Shown here piece by piece: positions 1-15,150 of a stretch of 64,000 nt of DNA (the stretch's first letter is position 1; each line of letters begins with the position of its first letter). Origin of the DNA: Mortierella alpina. Lineage: Eukaryota; Mortierellomycota; Mortierellomycetes; Mortierellales; Mortierellaceae. Location: the NCBI GenBank assembly GCA_029449245.1, contig JANATF010000001.1, positions 3,162,001-3,226,000 of the forward strand, in the 5' to 3' direction. The notes below the pieces were generated by a model. That model did no database searches. It saw only the letters and a list, made by a program, of their open reading frames with translations, and was not told the origin of the DNA. The position numbers and the translations under genes were made by a program.

Positions 1-26
1 CGCTTCGCCATTATGGGAGTGGATTC

Positions 27-2480
27 ATGCCATTTTCAGCGTCGCGATCGTCGATGGATGCTTCTGCGGGAGCACACAAGAACCACAAGGTCTCGGGCAC
101 TCGACAACATGACCGAGGATCCTTTGCTGCTTCAGCAGGTGCCTATAGATCGCCTCTTGCGCCATTTCATCAGCTACATCCGCCGTTTGTAGACAGCGTA
201 GACACATTGTTGCCCATGCTAGACTTTTCTGCCATGAGCGGATCCTCATCCTCCAATGGCGGTGGCGGCTCCTTTGCTGTCCCACCCTCTTCCTCCCTCG
301 AGCACATGTCTTCATCTCTCCAAGCGCAAGGGCAAGGCGACCATGCCATTGGTGGTGGATTCGCACGGTTGAGTCGACAAGGGCAGGTGCGAGATCCCGA
401 CCCAAAGTACTGCGACAACTGCCATACGACTTCCACCCCGAGCTGGAGACGCTGCCCACAGGGCCAGATCCTCCTCTGTAATGCGTGTGGTCTCTACCAA
501 AAACTCCATGGTCGTCCGAGACCGTTTTTCAAGACCAAAGACGGCGCTATCAAAATCCATCGCACTGTTCCTGAGCATCCGCCCTGTGTCCGATGCGGCA
601 CTCGATCGACCACGACCTGGCGCAAGGACGAGAATCACAAGACGATCTGTAATGTGTGCATGATGACTGCAAAACAGAATCGCAAGGAGTCTGGAGGCAG
701 TTTGGAAGGCGAGGCCGCGCAGCCTTCTACAAGGGGCGACCCTCAGGCAGCGAGTCATTCAAAACCCACGACGACAGGTGGAGCCATGACAGTGGTGCAC
801 GGTCAGACGGCAGGTTCAACCTCGTCTGCGCGTGGAGTGCTGGCGGCGGGTGGCGGCTCGACTGGCCGTCGGGCTTCGCGACCCAGGTCCAACTCCATGA
901 CGGACCGCTCATCGACCGCCATTTCAAAGTCCAAGGCAGCAGCACGCGCTCGGCTCTCTAAAACCAACACCGCTGCTGATCTTTGCTACAGATTCTCGTC
1001 GCACTACGGTCCAGAATCCAACCAGCTGCCCTATGCCTATAACGGATTGTTACATGCCTCCTCCTCGTCCTACGGGTTCGCATCGAGTTCTCAAAGTCAT
1101 CCGATGGAGTGGCCATCACAGCAGCAGCAGCGACAAGAAGGAGCCGCGTACAGTTATCAGAGCACCGAGGAAGGCCCCAACAATGCTTGGCTGACGCATG
1201 GGCTTGCCTTTGGGGCCTCCTCTTCCTCCTCCTCGACTGCTGGCTTTGACTTTGGGCAGACGCCATCGTCCGAACCTACCTCGCGTCCGATGATGGCTTA
1301 CCCGCCACAGCAAGGATACGAAGCCCTTGCACCACTGCAACAACAACAACAGCAACAACAACAACAGCATCAGCATCTCGGTTCGATCGCGTCTTCCCTC
1401 TCGACTGAATGGAGGGCTCAAACAAGCGCGACAACAGATCACCCCCAGCAACAGCCGCCACAGCAGGCACAATCCCAGTACGGCTCTTACAGCCTATATC
1501 GACAACAACAAGAACAGCAGCAGCACCAACAGCAGCAGCCGATGCATCGATATCCACAGGAGCGTCTGCAAATGCAACAGCAGCAGCAACAACAGCATCA
1601 CCCACAATACCAAGAGCACGACGACCCGTACCGCAATGGTTCACCATCCTACTTGACGGCTTATCTGCAGCAACAGCAGCAGCGTCTCCCTCCACCGCAA
1701 CCTCAAGTGCAGGCGTTGTCAGGTTTTGGTGAAGACGTTCCATCGTTTCTCCATGATCCAATGCAAAGCGGCTCTATGGACCGGTTTCCGAGCCCTTCCA
1801 TCTTCACCATCCATGCCCCGCACGAGGACAGTAGCAGCACTACCACCACCACTACCACCAAGAACAACAAGGAGACCAGCCATGGTCCTTTCTCGATGGA
1901 GGCCGTGGAACTGGCCCAGCAATATTCGTCCTACGACTACTATTACTACCCATCAGCGATTCCAGATCTGGCATTTGTGTCTGGAGCGTCTGTCGAAAGC
2001 CCCATCCTGCCTGGTGAGGGTGAGGAGGAGGATGCACCCGCGCTCCTTCAAGATCCTTCGTTCGAACTGTCTGTTCCTGTAGGGTCGGTTGAAGCACACG
2101 AAAAGGCTTCCATTACAGTAGAGACGGGTCCGATTCCTGCTCCTGATACAGAGATGACGGGCAACACTGAGACGGACGAGCCTATGGCTGAGCAGGCAGA
2201 GTCATCCATCGCGAGGGAGAATCTGGTTCCAAAGCAAGTCGAGGAAGAGGACGAGGACGAGGAGGATGAGGAGAAAGAAGAGGATGGCGATACTGTCCCG
2301 AGAAGACATTCTCAAAGAAGCGCGGCCTCTCATGATGCAGGATCAACATCCACCGTGTCAGAAACGAGACCTTCTCACGCTCGTGGAGTTCTCCGTCCCG
2401 TTGTCGTGATTCCAGACCTACGGCTCCGAAGGAGTGATCGCCGTCGAGTACCAGGTAACTCATCGTCCAAAGATAGTTGA
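27..2480 (+). CDS. GATA-type transcription factor with two zinc fingers and poly-Q regions
   Basis: Predicted nuclear DNA-binding regulator, 817 residues, one exon. The first GATA finger uses C129, C132, C151 and C154 (CX2CX18CX2C) and keeps the canonical LLCNACGLY core. A second, more degenerate finger follows at C187, C190, C208 and C211 (CX2CX17CX2C) with ICNVCMMT in place of the usual core. The rest is low complexity: Gln runs around residues 440-560, Ser/Thr runs, and an acidic Glu/Asp block near residue 740. The ATG at 27 is the first in frame, but the frame is open to the window edge, so the true start could lie upstream. Near the 3' end a splice-donor-like CCAG/GTAACT at about 2451 could mark a further unseen exon. 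Without it the frame ends at the TGA at 2478. GATA fingers of this kind bind (A/T)GATA(A/G). The regulated pathway (nitrogen, light, iron) cannot be told from sequence. Confidence 0.88.
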   Translation: MPFSASRSSMDASAGAHKNHKVSGTRQHDRGSFAASAGAYRSPLAPFHQLHPPFVDSVDTLLPMLDFSAMSGSSSSNGGGGSFAVPPSSSLEHMSSSLQAQGQGDHAIGGGFARLSRQGQVRDPDPKYCDNCHTTSTPSWRRCPQGQILLCNACGLYQKLHGRPRPFFKTKDGAIKIHRTVPEHPPCVRCGTRSTTTWRKDENHKTICNVCMMTAKQNRKESGGSLEGEAAQPSTRGDPQAASHSKPTTTGGAMTVVHGQTAGSTSSARGVLAAGGGSTGRRASRPRSNSMTDRSSTAISKSKAAARARLSKTNTAADLCYRFSSHYGPESNQLPYAYNGLLHASSSSYGFASSSQSHPMEWPSQQQQRQEGAAYSYQSTEEGPNNAWLTHGLAFGASSSSSSTAGFDFGQTPSSEPTSRPMMAYPPQQGYEALAPLQQQQQQQQQQHQHLGSIASSLSTEWRAQTSATTDHPQQQPPQQAQSQYGSYSLYRQQQEQQQHQQQQPMHRYPQERLQMQQQQQQQHHPQYQEHDDPYRNGSPSYLTAYLQQQQQRLPPPQPQVQALSGFGEDVPSFLHDPMQSGSMDRFPSPSIFTIHAPHEDSSSTTTTTTTKNNKETSHGPFSMEAVELAQQYSSYDYYYYPSAIPDLAFVSGASVESPILPGEGEEEDAPALLQDPSFELSVPVGSVEAHEKASITVETGPIPAPDTEMTGNTETDEPMAEQAESSIARENLVPKQVEEEDEDEEDEEKEEDGDTVPRRHSQRSAASHDAGSTSTVSETRPSHARGVLRPVVVIPDLRLRRSDRRRVPGNSSSKDS

Positions 2481-2913
2481 AATCAGGGAGGGAGAGACAG
2501 AGGTAACATTAGGTCATCAACCATTTTGCAATAAAGAATGCTTTGCCATTCTCCAACTCTATTATATTTTTCGCCAGATTGTCGATGTCGTTGTCGTCGT
2601 TGTCATGCTGGTCTCGCCGCCTTTTTATTATACGCGATAATTTGCTCTATGCCCTGGGATCATCCAGAATCAACGGTGGTAGGTATATGGTTGTCCAGCG
2701 GAATCTCACGAGGGGGGGACCGAGGGTTTGCCGTTGAGAAAAAAAGAGAAATAAAAAGAGTGGGGATGTTGGTCCATCGAGGAAGGCTGGAGGCCGGACC
2801 GGTCCTGTAACACGAAACGTAGTCTTGCTGCCTCTAATTCCTGCCGAGAATATGGTAGATCAACTTGGTGACGAACGGGGATAAAACCTGCTCCTCTTGC
2901 TGGTAAAAGGACT
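2481..2913. other. Convergent intergenic region
   Basis: Shared 3' flank of the GATA gene (+) and the TMEM135-like gene (-). Apart from the AATAAA signal I see no conserved coding content. Short open frames here are not supported. Confidence 0.6.
2530..2535 (+). terminator. AATAAA poly(A) signal of the GATA gene
   Basis: A perfect AATAAA lies 50 nt after the stop codon of the GATA factor gene, at the expected place for 3'-end formation. Confidence 0.55.
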
Positions 2914-5146
2914 TTAAGAAAAGGTCGGAGAGGGGAAGTCTCTATAGGTGAGTTCGTGTTCATCATGCTATAAGGTCCACAATGGCGCGTCTTGTCAATC
3001 ACAACCCGCTTACCATAATGAGCGACATGGCAAAGGAGAACATCATAACTTCCCAGTGCCTTACTCCCTTGACCCAGTTCTTCTGGTAAAGAATCTTGAA
3101 CAGACTCTCTGCAGCCTTGGGGAGCACATACATAGCCAACTCGGCTCTCCTGCTCTCCTGCTCCACCATGATCGCTGAAGCTGAACAAGTCACTCCAAAG
3201 ATCCAGTACATGTACTTGTTGTTGCCGGTGACCCATCCATTCTTGACAAGATTACGGTGCCCACAGATCTGAGACTGGTATACTGCCACAAAGACCGCCA
3301 AGAACACCGACGAACGCAACGTGTTGAATGAGGTCTTGGACAGTACGTTGATCGGACTAAGATCCATGAGGACAAGGCAAAAGGGTTTCTGTCAGTCGGT
3401 GTTGCACACACGCAGTGTCGATGTTCATCCAATAGCTACTTCCTGTATACAGGTACACTTACTCAGCGAGCAGTCTTTTCATCCTGAGGACCAGCAGAGG
3501 CACAAAGTTAAGCGTCGCGTAGACAGGAAGGATGTTTTTGGTCACTTGAACGAAACGATCTGCGTTGTTCACTTTGCAAGAGTCGTAAGAAGGGTGGAGC
3601 ACTGCACAGGGTATGATGTTCGTGTACTCTGTCAGGTGCGAGACAGTTTCCAGCGCCTTTGGTGTCGGTTTGAACCTCTGAACCATCGCCTTCACCTGAC
3701 TGACATCCACAGGGAATCCCCGAACGCGTGCTCTGTTGAACGCCAGAGCCTCTGGCGGTACTCGGGCAGTGTTGATCATGAACTTGAGATATTCTGGAGG
3801 GATCGATTCAGGTTGCATCTGCCATCGCGAAAGCAAAGTGAGGCAATAATGTCAATAAATTGTTGACGCGTCAGTTGAGATAAGCGATGTTCCAAGGACA
3901 TTTTTAGAAGCACTTACCGTGTAGGCGTACAGAACCTGACCGCAGGCTAGAGCGAATAGGGCAGCATCGCCGTGACGGAACGAGAACAAACCGCGATGCT
4001 TTCCGGCATTGTAAACACCTTGTCCCGCACTGGCGTGGTTCAGCAGCAACAGTCCGATGGTAAAAGAGGAGAGAAAAGAGTCGATTAGTCAGGAAAAAAA
4101 ACAAGGCTCGGAGTCGTGCATTGACCAGTCAACGCGTAGTCCGTTGAATTTATCCCTTTACCGAATAAGCATCTGCTGGGCAAAGGTCACTCTGCGTTCG
4201 TGGTTTTCAATCAAAATGGCAAGACCCGCAATGGCTCCTAATAAGCGTCAAACAAGCACAGCATTAGAAAGACGCGCTCGGAGTCCAATGTAAAGTCATT
4301 TTTGCATGATGCAATGCGGATGGTACCTGCAACTGCCCCATTAAGGCGATCGTCCGTGCCTCTGTAAAGCTTTAGGCCATTGTTGACAGACTTCCAAAGG
4401 AAGGAAAACAGTGCAAAGAACGACCCAAAGCGAGCGGCATCGGGTCCAAAGAATGAATCCTTGAAAATTTGCCCAAAAGGAGCTCTAATGAGAAGGCAGT
4501 TGTCAAGGAAGCGCACAGATCAGTCTCACGGGCACACAACGGAAGGGCTGTGTGAGAGCGCATATCGATACCGGTGTTCGTTGTTCTTTGTGATACATAC
4601 TTTCCCTTGACGACCTTGAGCATGCCCAGGCACAGGTTCACCATGGCCTTTAGACCATAGCTGATACCGCCGGATCCTATCGTTGAGTTAAAAAAAGAGG
4701 TGAGAATCATCACTCCCCCGTTTTCTTTTTTATATGCAGACTTTAGGCTCTCGATCTGCCTGTATGGCGAGGAGACACTTACGGATAGCGCCGAGGATGG
4801 CATGCTTGAGAACGCCCTCGTAGGTGTTGCAGCGTGCCGAGAGGTGTGGGATCGACACTCCAGTCTTGTAGTTCTTGCTCTTCTCGGCAGCTTCCTTACC
4901 CTCCTGGGTGCGGAAGCCTCGGGGCCTCTTGCCGTTGGGCCACTCGTGCTTGTGAGAGGAGAAGGACGGGGACCTTGGGATCGAAGGCTTCTTTTTCTGG
5001 CTGGGATTCGAAGGCTGCTTTTGGGAGCTCGGGGAGGAGTCCATGTCCGAGGTGCTGTAGGTGGACGAGGCCAAGGAAGGCACGTTGTCGTCGACCGAGA
5101 CAAAGGAGGAGGACAGTGAGTCTGGGTGGTTGTTGCTGTGGGCCAT
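2914..5146 (-). CDS. TMEM135-like multipass membrane protein
   Basis: Eight exons on the minus strand: 5146-4783, 4676-4601, 4484-4327, 4237-4162, 4029-3918, 3818-3463, 3356-3014 and 2967-2914. They join in frame to 512 residues. The N-terminus is a 60-70 residue Ser/Pro-rich tail. It is followed by several hydrophobic segments and the pattern seen in TMEM135: a short GGISYGLKAMVN stretch, AGLAILIENHERR (a match to the family's AILIERKSRR element), a HGDAALFALACGQVLYAY segment, a Cys-containing CAVLHPSYDSC loop, and a C-terminal TLRSSVFL ... GHRN ... EQESRRAELAMYVLPKAAESL region. TMEM135 proteins are linked to peroxisomes, mitochondria and lipid storage; that role here is by family only. The last exon (17 codons) is the least certain. 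Its acceptor TTATAG gives a short tail ending at 2914. A pyrimidine-rich stretch lies just upstream of the ATG on the coding strand. Confidence 0.78.
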
Positions 5147-6212
5147 GGGTGCAGGAATGCGGCTGCAGAGTCGAATGGAGAGTCCTTACTGATGAGCCTT
5201 AGAGAGAGGAAGATGAATGCAGTGGAATCACGGACTGCAGGGACTGCAGGGAATGCAGGTTGGGAATGCTGTGGACAGGAGACTGGCGAGACGACAGCAG
5301 GAACGAGGCGACAAGGAAGAGGGAGCAGACGAAGACGAGGAAGAGGAGGAAGAGGAGGAGGAAGAGGAAGAGGAGGATGGGGATGAAGAAGTCGACGAAG
5401 GCAAGGAAGGCAAGGAAGGCAAGGAAGGCAAGGAAGGCAAGGACGGCAAGGAAGACGAAGATGAAGAAGACGAGGAGGAGACAAAAAAGAAAAACGTTGA
5501 AAGCAAGCAAGGTGGAAAGGGAGGCAATTCCCTGTGCAGCGGACAACAAAGCCCGAGCCGATTTGGGTGTGGAATGAAACACCCTCCAAAAAAAAAAGCT
5601 TCTTTCGCAGGGCCATCCTAATGCTGCGTACGGGATCCGAACGGGTGCCAAGCGCGTGTCAATCCAGTTCTCCTCAAGCCAAAGGCCGCGCTCCAGCACT
5701 GGCTGCCAAGGAGCAGCAGCGCGTGTGCACTTTAACAAGTCGAGTCGCGCGTGTGGAGAAGTAGCCAGTCCACAATACCGTCGCCCGTCCACCCACCACT
5801 CGTGCACGCCAAGCCCACTGCGGCATTGTTGTATAGCTGTTACTTTGCGCTGTTGGCCCGTCGTCTTCTCTTGCCATGGCTGATATCTAGGCAAGCCCGG
5901 GTTCAAGAAGAGCATGTCAAAACAGAAAAAAAAAAAGCAACTTTGCGGTCTTGCGTTATGGGCGACGTTGTGGAGAAGCACTCGAGGTCCTTCCTAATGC
6001 GGTCATCTCATCCGTAATTGTTTTTTGCAAACCGCGTTTCCCCAACAAACCTTAATCATCCATCGTGGGTGTTGCAAATGTTCGTTCACGCAAACGACCA
6101 TGTCCTTGGCCACCGTTATTCTTTCTTCTCTCTTTCATGTATATTTCTTTTCCTTCGTTCTTTTTTAAAAAAAGGAAATGTTGGATGATGGGTCGAACAA
6201 GGCTTAAAAGTG
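5147..6212. promoter_or_regulatory. Promoter/5' leader of the TMEM135-like gene, with CT-rich tract
   Basis: About 1.07 kb between the start of the TMEM135-like gene and the stop of CUL1 (both minus strand). On the minus strand, 5280-5480 is strongly pyrimidine-rich, matching the CT tracts seen before many other genes in this window. The plus strand there reads as a low-complexity Glu/Lys/Gly frame (5217-5621), which I regard as a by-product of the repeat rather than a gene. CUL1 3' flank sequence occupies the 6.0-6.2 kb end. Confidence 0.5.
5401..5454. repeat. 9-bp tandem repeat (GCAAGGAAG) x6
   Basis: Six contiguous 9-bp units of GCAAGGAAG, the fifth with one substitution, inside a longer purine-rich block. 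It lies about 255 bp upstream of the TMEM135-like start codon and reads as a pyrimidine repeat on that gene's coding strand. Confidence 0.9.
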
Positions 6213-9587
<3,375 letters not shown>

Positions 9588-10960
9588 GTTTCGCTGAGGC
9601 AGTGCAGCGAACTGGAACGAGGATGTGGATTCAAAATGTGCTGGGTCGAAAGGTTGGTGAGGAACGTGCAATGGAGGCAGCAAGAGACTTAAGCGGGGCA
9701 TTGATGTCGTCACTAGTCACCTGACACTTGTCTGCGGGAACGCTCCTTGAAAGGATGCCCCTTGGAGGTCCAGTGAAGAACATTGCAGGCCACCAGAAGT
9801 TCCCGCAGGGCAAGAGATATCTCCTGCATGTTCTCGACTTTGACGGGCTATATTTGGCTCTTGCGGGCACCCATTGGGATTCAACTACTCAGGTCCGGAA
9901 GTCGCACAACTTCGCGTTATTTGAATTTGCACACAGCCACCACGCGATGCTGCGCTACATCAACGAACGCGTTAGTGACTTTTTGATATGTGGCCACTGC
10001 AGTGTTTGATATCGGACGAGCCAAGGGAAAGGTCCTTGATCGTGAGGATCGTGGAATAAACCGTGATCCAACTGCAAAAAGTCGCTTCAGCTCTGGCGCA
10101 TGCTATTACCGGGCAGTTGGGTCAACAGATTTTCCCAAATGAACCCCCCTAAGGAAACCACAAGACGGGTTTGAAACGTAGGCTGAACAAGAACGACGTA
10201 CAGAATGGGTTGGCAGACACGAGAGTGAGTGATACAGCGTGCGGGGAGATGAGACCATTGCGACCTGGTCCATGCGCCGAGCTGCGTGGCTGCCAAGCTT
10301 GACGGGGAGTGGAAGGAGCAGTGTCTGCTCAGAATCGGTCTTTGCGAGCAGGGCGTGAGGGCGAGAGGAGATCGAAGCGCTGGCCTGCATAGCTGGGAGG
10401 TGATGCACGGATCGTCGAAGGACATCGGGAAGAATGGCCGCCGTATCATGTGCCGCAGAGGCGGCAAGGAAAAAAGCTTGTCGACTGCCTGGCCAGGACT
10501 GTGCGACGCTTCTCTCTCCTCTTCTTATGTCACCCCATTCCCGAACGGCTTCCATTCATTCCATTCCTTCTTCCACACCCACTGCTCTCCTTGCTCTCCT
10601 CCCTTCTTCGTTTCCTCTTTCGTTCCCTTCCTCTCTCGTCGCTCTCTTTCCGCTTCTCTTTCCTCGCCACCCCTTGCACCCTCTCCCCCCTACCACCCTG
10701 CCTGTGCCTGCTTGCCGTTCCACCTGTTCTGCCTTGTCTACCTTTTCTACCTTTTCTACCTTTTCCACCTTTTCTCCTTTTTCAACAGACTCACGGCTCC
10801 TTCCTCTATTTTTGAGCGCGAGTCTCCGCTCCTTCGCCCTTTCTCATTCCTTTTCCTGTTCGTCTCCTTCGTTTGTCAAGGGCGACTTGTGCTTGTCTCG
10901 TTTGCCACCACCTCCCGCGCTGCATTCCAGCATTGCTCCTTGGAAGGCTGCTGCTGCTGC
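9588..10960. promoter_or_regulatory. Divergent promoter region between CUL1 and the HMT1-like transporter
   Basis: This 1.37 kb stretch separates divergent genes. The right part, about 10515-10870, is an almost pure C/T tract on the plus strand (the coding strand of the transporter) and contains a repeated TACCTTTTC motif around 10738-10775. No conserved coding sequence was recognised. Open frames across the CT tract give Ser/Pro/Leu/Phe-rich low-complexity translations only. Confidence 0.6.
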
Positions 10961-13900
10961 ATGGACATTCTGGAAGGCCCGGTGCTCCTGGCCTGCTCTG
11001 CAGTCACTAGCGTGTATGCATTCTGGCAGCAAACTTACCAGCAAGGTGAGCTTGGCGACGGGCCAATGTCCGTGGTGTGTGGTGTGTGAGATCTCGGAAT
11101 CGGACCCGATCAGCCTCATTCCTTTGAACATGGACAACTACGTGGACACATGGACTCGACCAGACCAGCACCAACCCTTCTTGTTTCACTGCTCTATTCT
11201 TTCTTTTCGGCGGTGTGTGTCTTTGCTAAGCTTGAAACGGCCGTGGACCCCAAAACTCTGCGGAGTTGGTCCGTTGCATCATAGGCCAGTCTGCTCTGCA
11301 ACGAGGCAAAAACCTAAAAAAAAAAAGACCGGCCTCCATACCGTATGAGTTTCTACCTCGCCAATCCAATCAAGAGCGGCGGCTCTATCTTTCTTTGGTG
11401 CTCGCATTGGGTTATGGTTCCATGCATCCCTGCATCTCTGTTTACGCTCTCCTCCTCCCCGATTACAGTAGCTCCTTTCGCCGGTGTCTATGTCTAACGT
11501 CATATTTAATCTAATTTTCTTTCGGACTGACGCATGAATCGTATCCTTGCTCGGAACTAGGCAGGATCCAGTTGGCAGATCAGAGGCCATGGCGTGAGCA
11601 GCCTCTTGGAGCCATATCGCGGACGACGTATATGCTACTGATCGCCATCACTTTGGGCCTCTTGATCTCGATCTCAAACTTGGTGACGATGGTCATCCTT
11701 CTGATCCAGCAGCGCAATGGTGAGTACGACAAGGAGGAACTAAGATGAAGTGGGAGAAAATAGATGAAAAGTAATACGCATACTCTTGCAAACGGCGCTG
11801 CTTCTGTCTTGGTGGTAATATCCATTGCAACGCAAATCGGACCACGGACTGAAGAATAGAAATATCAGTAGCACCCAACTATCTTCACGATTGCTAACGT
11901 GCTAGCGCGCCCTCGATTCTGTTTAGGTCATTCACTCTTCATGAGCCAAGATTTACGTTGGATCTTAATCTCATCTATTTGTAGTTGCATCGCATGGGCT
12001 GGGCATACGTGGATGGCATTCAGGCAGCGGAAGCTCCTCAGGTTCTTGAACCCAATCCGCCTTTTCTGGATGTGCTCTCTTATTGTCTCCACAATCTCGT
12101 TCGCGCTCTGGATCCGCGTTGACACTCCTGCAGGCGCCGATTTTACCTGGAGTGAACCCCTTCTTGTCGTGGCTAGTGTCACTGTCGTCGCACATTTCGC
12201 CCAGAGCATCGGGCTCGCTCTATTGGCCATCATCCAGGAGTATCAGTTGCGATCTCAGGAGCGTGATCAGCAATGGAACGAGGGCAGGATCCCGTCCTCG
12301 CACCCCAGCCATGCCACTCTTGTCCAGAACGAGGCTGGCGCAAGGAACGGCAGCAAAGGCAAAAAAAAGGCTGCAGCGGGCGTTCATTCGTCATCAACAC
12401 AAAAGGATTATCAGCGGCCAACAACATTCAGGGAGTTTTATGACCACTGCAAGCACCTTCGTCCATACATATGGCCGTCCAACTCACGCAAGCTTCAGAT
12501 TCACATCATACTCTGTCTGGGGTTGTTGGTGGTCGGGAGAATTGTGAACGCCCTTGTCCCGTGGCAGGTAGCTAATGTTGTGAAGGCCCTGAAGCACGTT
12601 GCGGAGGGGACCGACGAAGGAAAGGACGAGAACGGGAACCGGCGATTCATCTGGAAGGAGATTGTAGTGTTCATTGCGTTCAGAGCACTTCAGAGCAGTA
12701 TCGGATTTGTCGACACCCTGCAAGGAGTACTCTGGATTCCTGTGGGACAGTTCAACACCAGGGAGCTGGCTGTCAAAATGTTTGAGCACTTACTCAACCT
12801 CTCTTTGCGATTCCACCTTAACCGCAAGACAGGAGAAATGTTGCGAGTGCAAGGTAAAGAGATGGGTATCGGTTTTAAGTATCAGCAACAACATTGGACA
12901 AGGCCGTCGGAACGCTTTGATACAGACTATCGACTGACTATTTGTTACTCTTTGTAGATCGCGGCGTGTCCTCGATCGTGACACTGCTTTCGTCCTTGCT
13001 GTTCAATATCCTTCCTTGCCTTGTCGACATTGCGGTGGCATGTATCATCTTGACCCGGGCATTCGACATTTATTTCGGAATTATCGTCTTCATTACAATG
13101 ATGTGCTACATCTATGCGACCATCCTCATGACGGACTGGAGAACCCGCTATCGCCGAGAATCGAACGCTTTGGACAATGCAGTGGAGGCGCGTGCAGTGG
13201 ACTCACTGCTGAACTATGAGACTATCAAGCTGTTTGCCACGGAGGAGTACGAGGTTGGCAAGTACACTGATGCGATCCATGCTTACCAGAAGGCGGACCG
13301 CAAATCTCAGTATACTCTTGGAATTCTCAACACCACATTGAACTTTGTGATCCAAGGTGGTTTGGCACTGGGGTGCCTTCTTTGTGCCAAGCGAGTATCT
13401 CAGGGAGAGATGGACGAAAGCGGATTTGTCATGTACTACACTTATATCCTCCAGCTCTACGGGCCGCTCACGTTGTTCGGCACTTCGTACCGGTCGTTGC
13501 AGGTAAATCCAATGGCTAACGTTGGTTTGTTGATACAATGCGGCTGTGTGGAGCTCTCTTGACTAACAGCACTGTATTGCATTCCGATGCTAGAAAAACT
13601 TTATAGACATGGAAAAGATGCTGGATCTGTTCAAGGAGCCGGTCGAAATCCAGGACAAACCAGAAGCAAAATCACTTGTGATGACAGGCGGGGCGGTTGT
13701 GTTTGGTAAGGGGCGAATCCTTCGCAAACTCTAAAGAGCGCACAGACATTCATCACCACTGACAAGATGATCGATTCCCCCGTTGCCCATGATATAGAGA
13801 ACGTGTCGTTTGGGTATAACCCCATGTATCCGAATTTAAAGTCGGTCTCGTTCAAGATCCCTCAAGGGAAGAAGCTGGCTCTCGTCGGACCCTCTGGAGG

Positions 13901-15150
13901 CGGGAAGTCCACCATTTTGCGCCTACTGTTCCGCTTTTATGACCCGACACAAGGCAGGATTTTGATTGATGGACAGGATATCAAAACGGTAACGCAGTCG
14001 AGTCTGAGGAGACGGATCGGTATCGTCCCGCAGGACACGGCTCTGTTTAACGAGACGATCGGGTACAACATTGGATATGGCAAAATCGGACAGGACCACG
14101 CCCAGATATTCGACCCTTCTCGATGCTCGCTCTTTAGACGGAGAACATCATCGAATGCCAGCTCTGACCATGGCGACGACGTGCAACGGGTCTTGCTGAG
14201 TGGGAAGCCGACTAAACCCGGTGCCAGGGGGCGGAAGCACAAGATCCCATCTCCATCCTCCTCACAAGGGACTGCGGGCGCCAATGAGGGCGACGAGGAT
14301 GCGGATGGTGAAGGCGAAGGGGCGGACTATGATGACGACGAGGACTGGGAGGATGACGGGCGTATTCAGGCGGCTGCAGAGGCAGCAAGGATACACGAAA
14401 TCATTAGCCGATTCCCAGAAGGATATGCAACTAGAGTGGGCGAGCGAGGTATGCGACTTTCAGGAGGTGAGAAGCAGCGTGTTGCCATTGCTCGGACTAT
14501 TCTCAAGAACCCGCCCATCCTGCTTCTGGATGAGGCCACTAGCGCCTTGGTAAGGAAGATTTACCACTCTGGTTCAACTTTTGTTTTTTTATGATGGTGC
14601 CGATCGGCACTGTGATTTTTCACCATGGACTAATCAAGTTTGCTTGACCACATTGAATTTATAGGACACGCAAACGGAGCGCGAGATTCAAAATTCGATC
14701 GAGTCTATATCCAAGGACAGAACGACGCTCATGATTGCACATCGCCTCTCTACCATCGTGGATGCAGACGAAATCCTGGTTATCCAACAAGGAGAAATTG
14801 CAGAGCAAGGCAGCCATGAAGAACTCATGCAGGCAGGAGGTATTTATGCTGCCATGTGGATGCAACAATTGCGGGAAGATCGGACGCCAGCCGTCAGTAG
14901 CCACTCGAGCCAGAAGGACTCCTCTAAGGGAGAGGAAGAGGAATCGGAAGACGACGATTCGTCCGACAATAACAATATCCAGCCGGGCCGGATAAGGATT
15001 CGACGGACGAGCAATGGGAGGTATCCAAACTACCAATCTGGCATAGGACATGGCGGTAGCCGGAGGATCATGTCGTTCTCGTTGCCGGCTTATGGGACGG
15101 GATTAGGTGGATCGGGGTCAGGGTCCCATGCTGCAGGTCCTCGAAATTAG
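10961..15150 (+). CDS. HMT1/ABCB6-like half ABC transporter
   Basis: Seven exons: 10961-11045, 11561-11719, 11927-12853, 12958-13502, 13594-13705, 13798-14549 and 14665-15150, giving 1021 residues. An N-terminal set of extra membrane helices precedes a six-helix ABC transmembrane domain and one C-terminal nucleotide-binding domain, the architecture of S. pombe Hmt1 and human ABCB6 (vacuolar/organellar export of heavy-metal or glutathione/phytochelatin conjugates, or porphyrins). Visible motifs: Walker [10 protein letters not shown] (640-648), Q-loop [13 protein letters not shown], signature LSGGEKQR (about 831), Walker [10 protein letters not shown]-loop IAHRLSTI. Between NIGYGK and [11 protein letters not shown] there is a roughly 90-residue acidic, basic-flanked insertion (about 706-800) absent from canonical members. 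The C-terminal 130 residues are Ser/Asp/Gly-rich. The first intron (11046-11560, 515 nt) is among the longest in the window. Substrate is not determinable from sequence. Confidence 0.9.

Noticed and set aside
5217-5621. Plus-strand 134-codon frame rich in Glu, Lys and Gly
   Set aside because: It is the translation of a 9-bp tandem repeat and purine tract in the leader of the minus-strand TMEM135-like gene; no flanking conserved sequence.
10286-11348. Long Ser/Phe/Leu/Pro-rich frames across the CT tract
   Set aside because: Composition reflects the pyrimidine tract; the real protein start is the ATG at 10961, which joins in frame to the membrane exons of the transporter.
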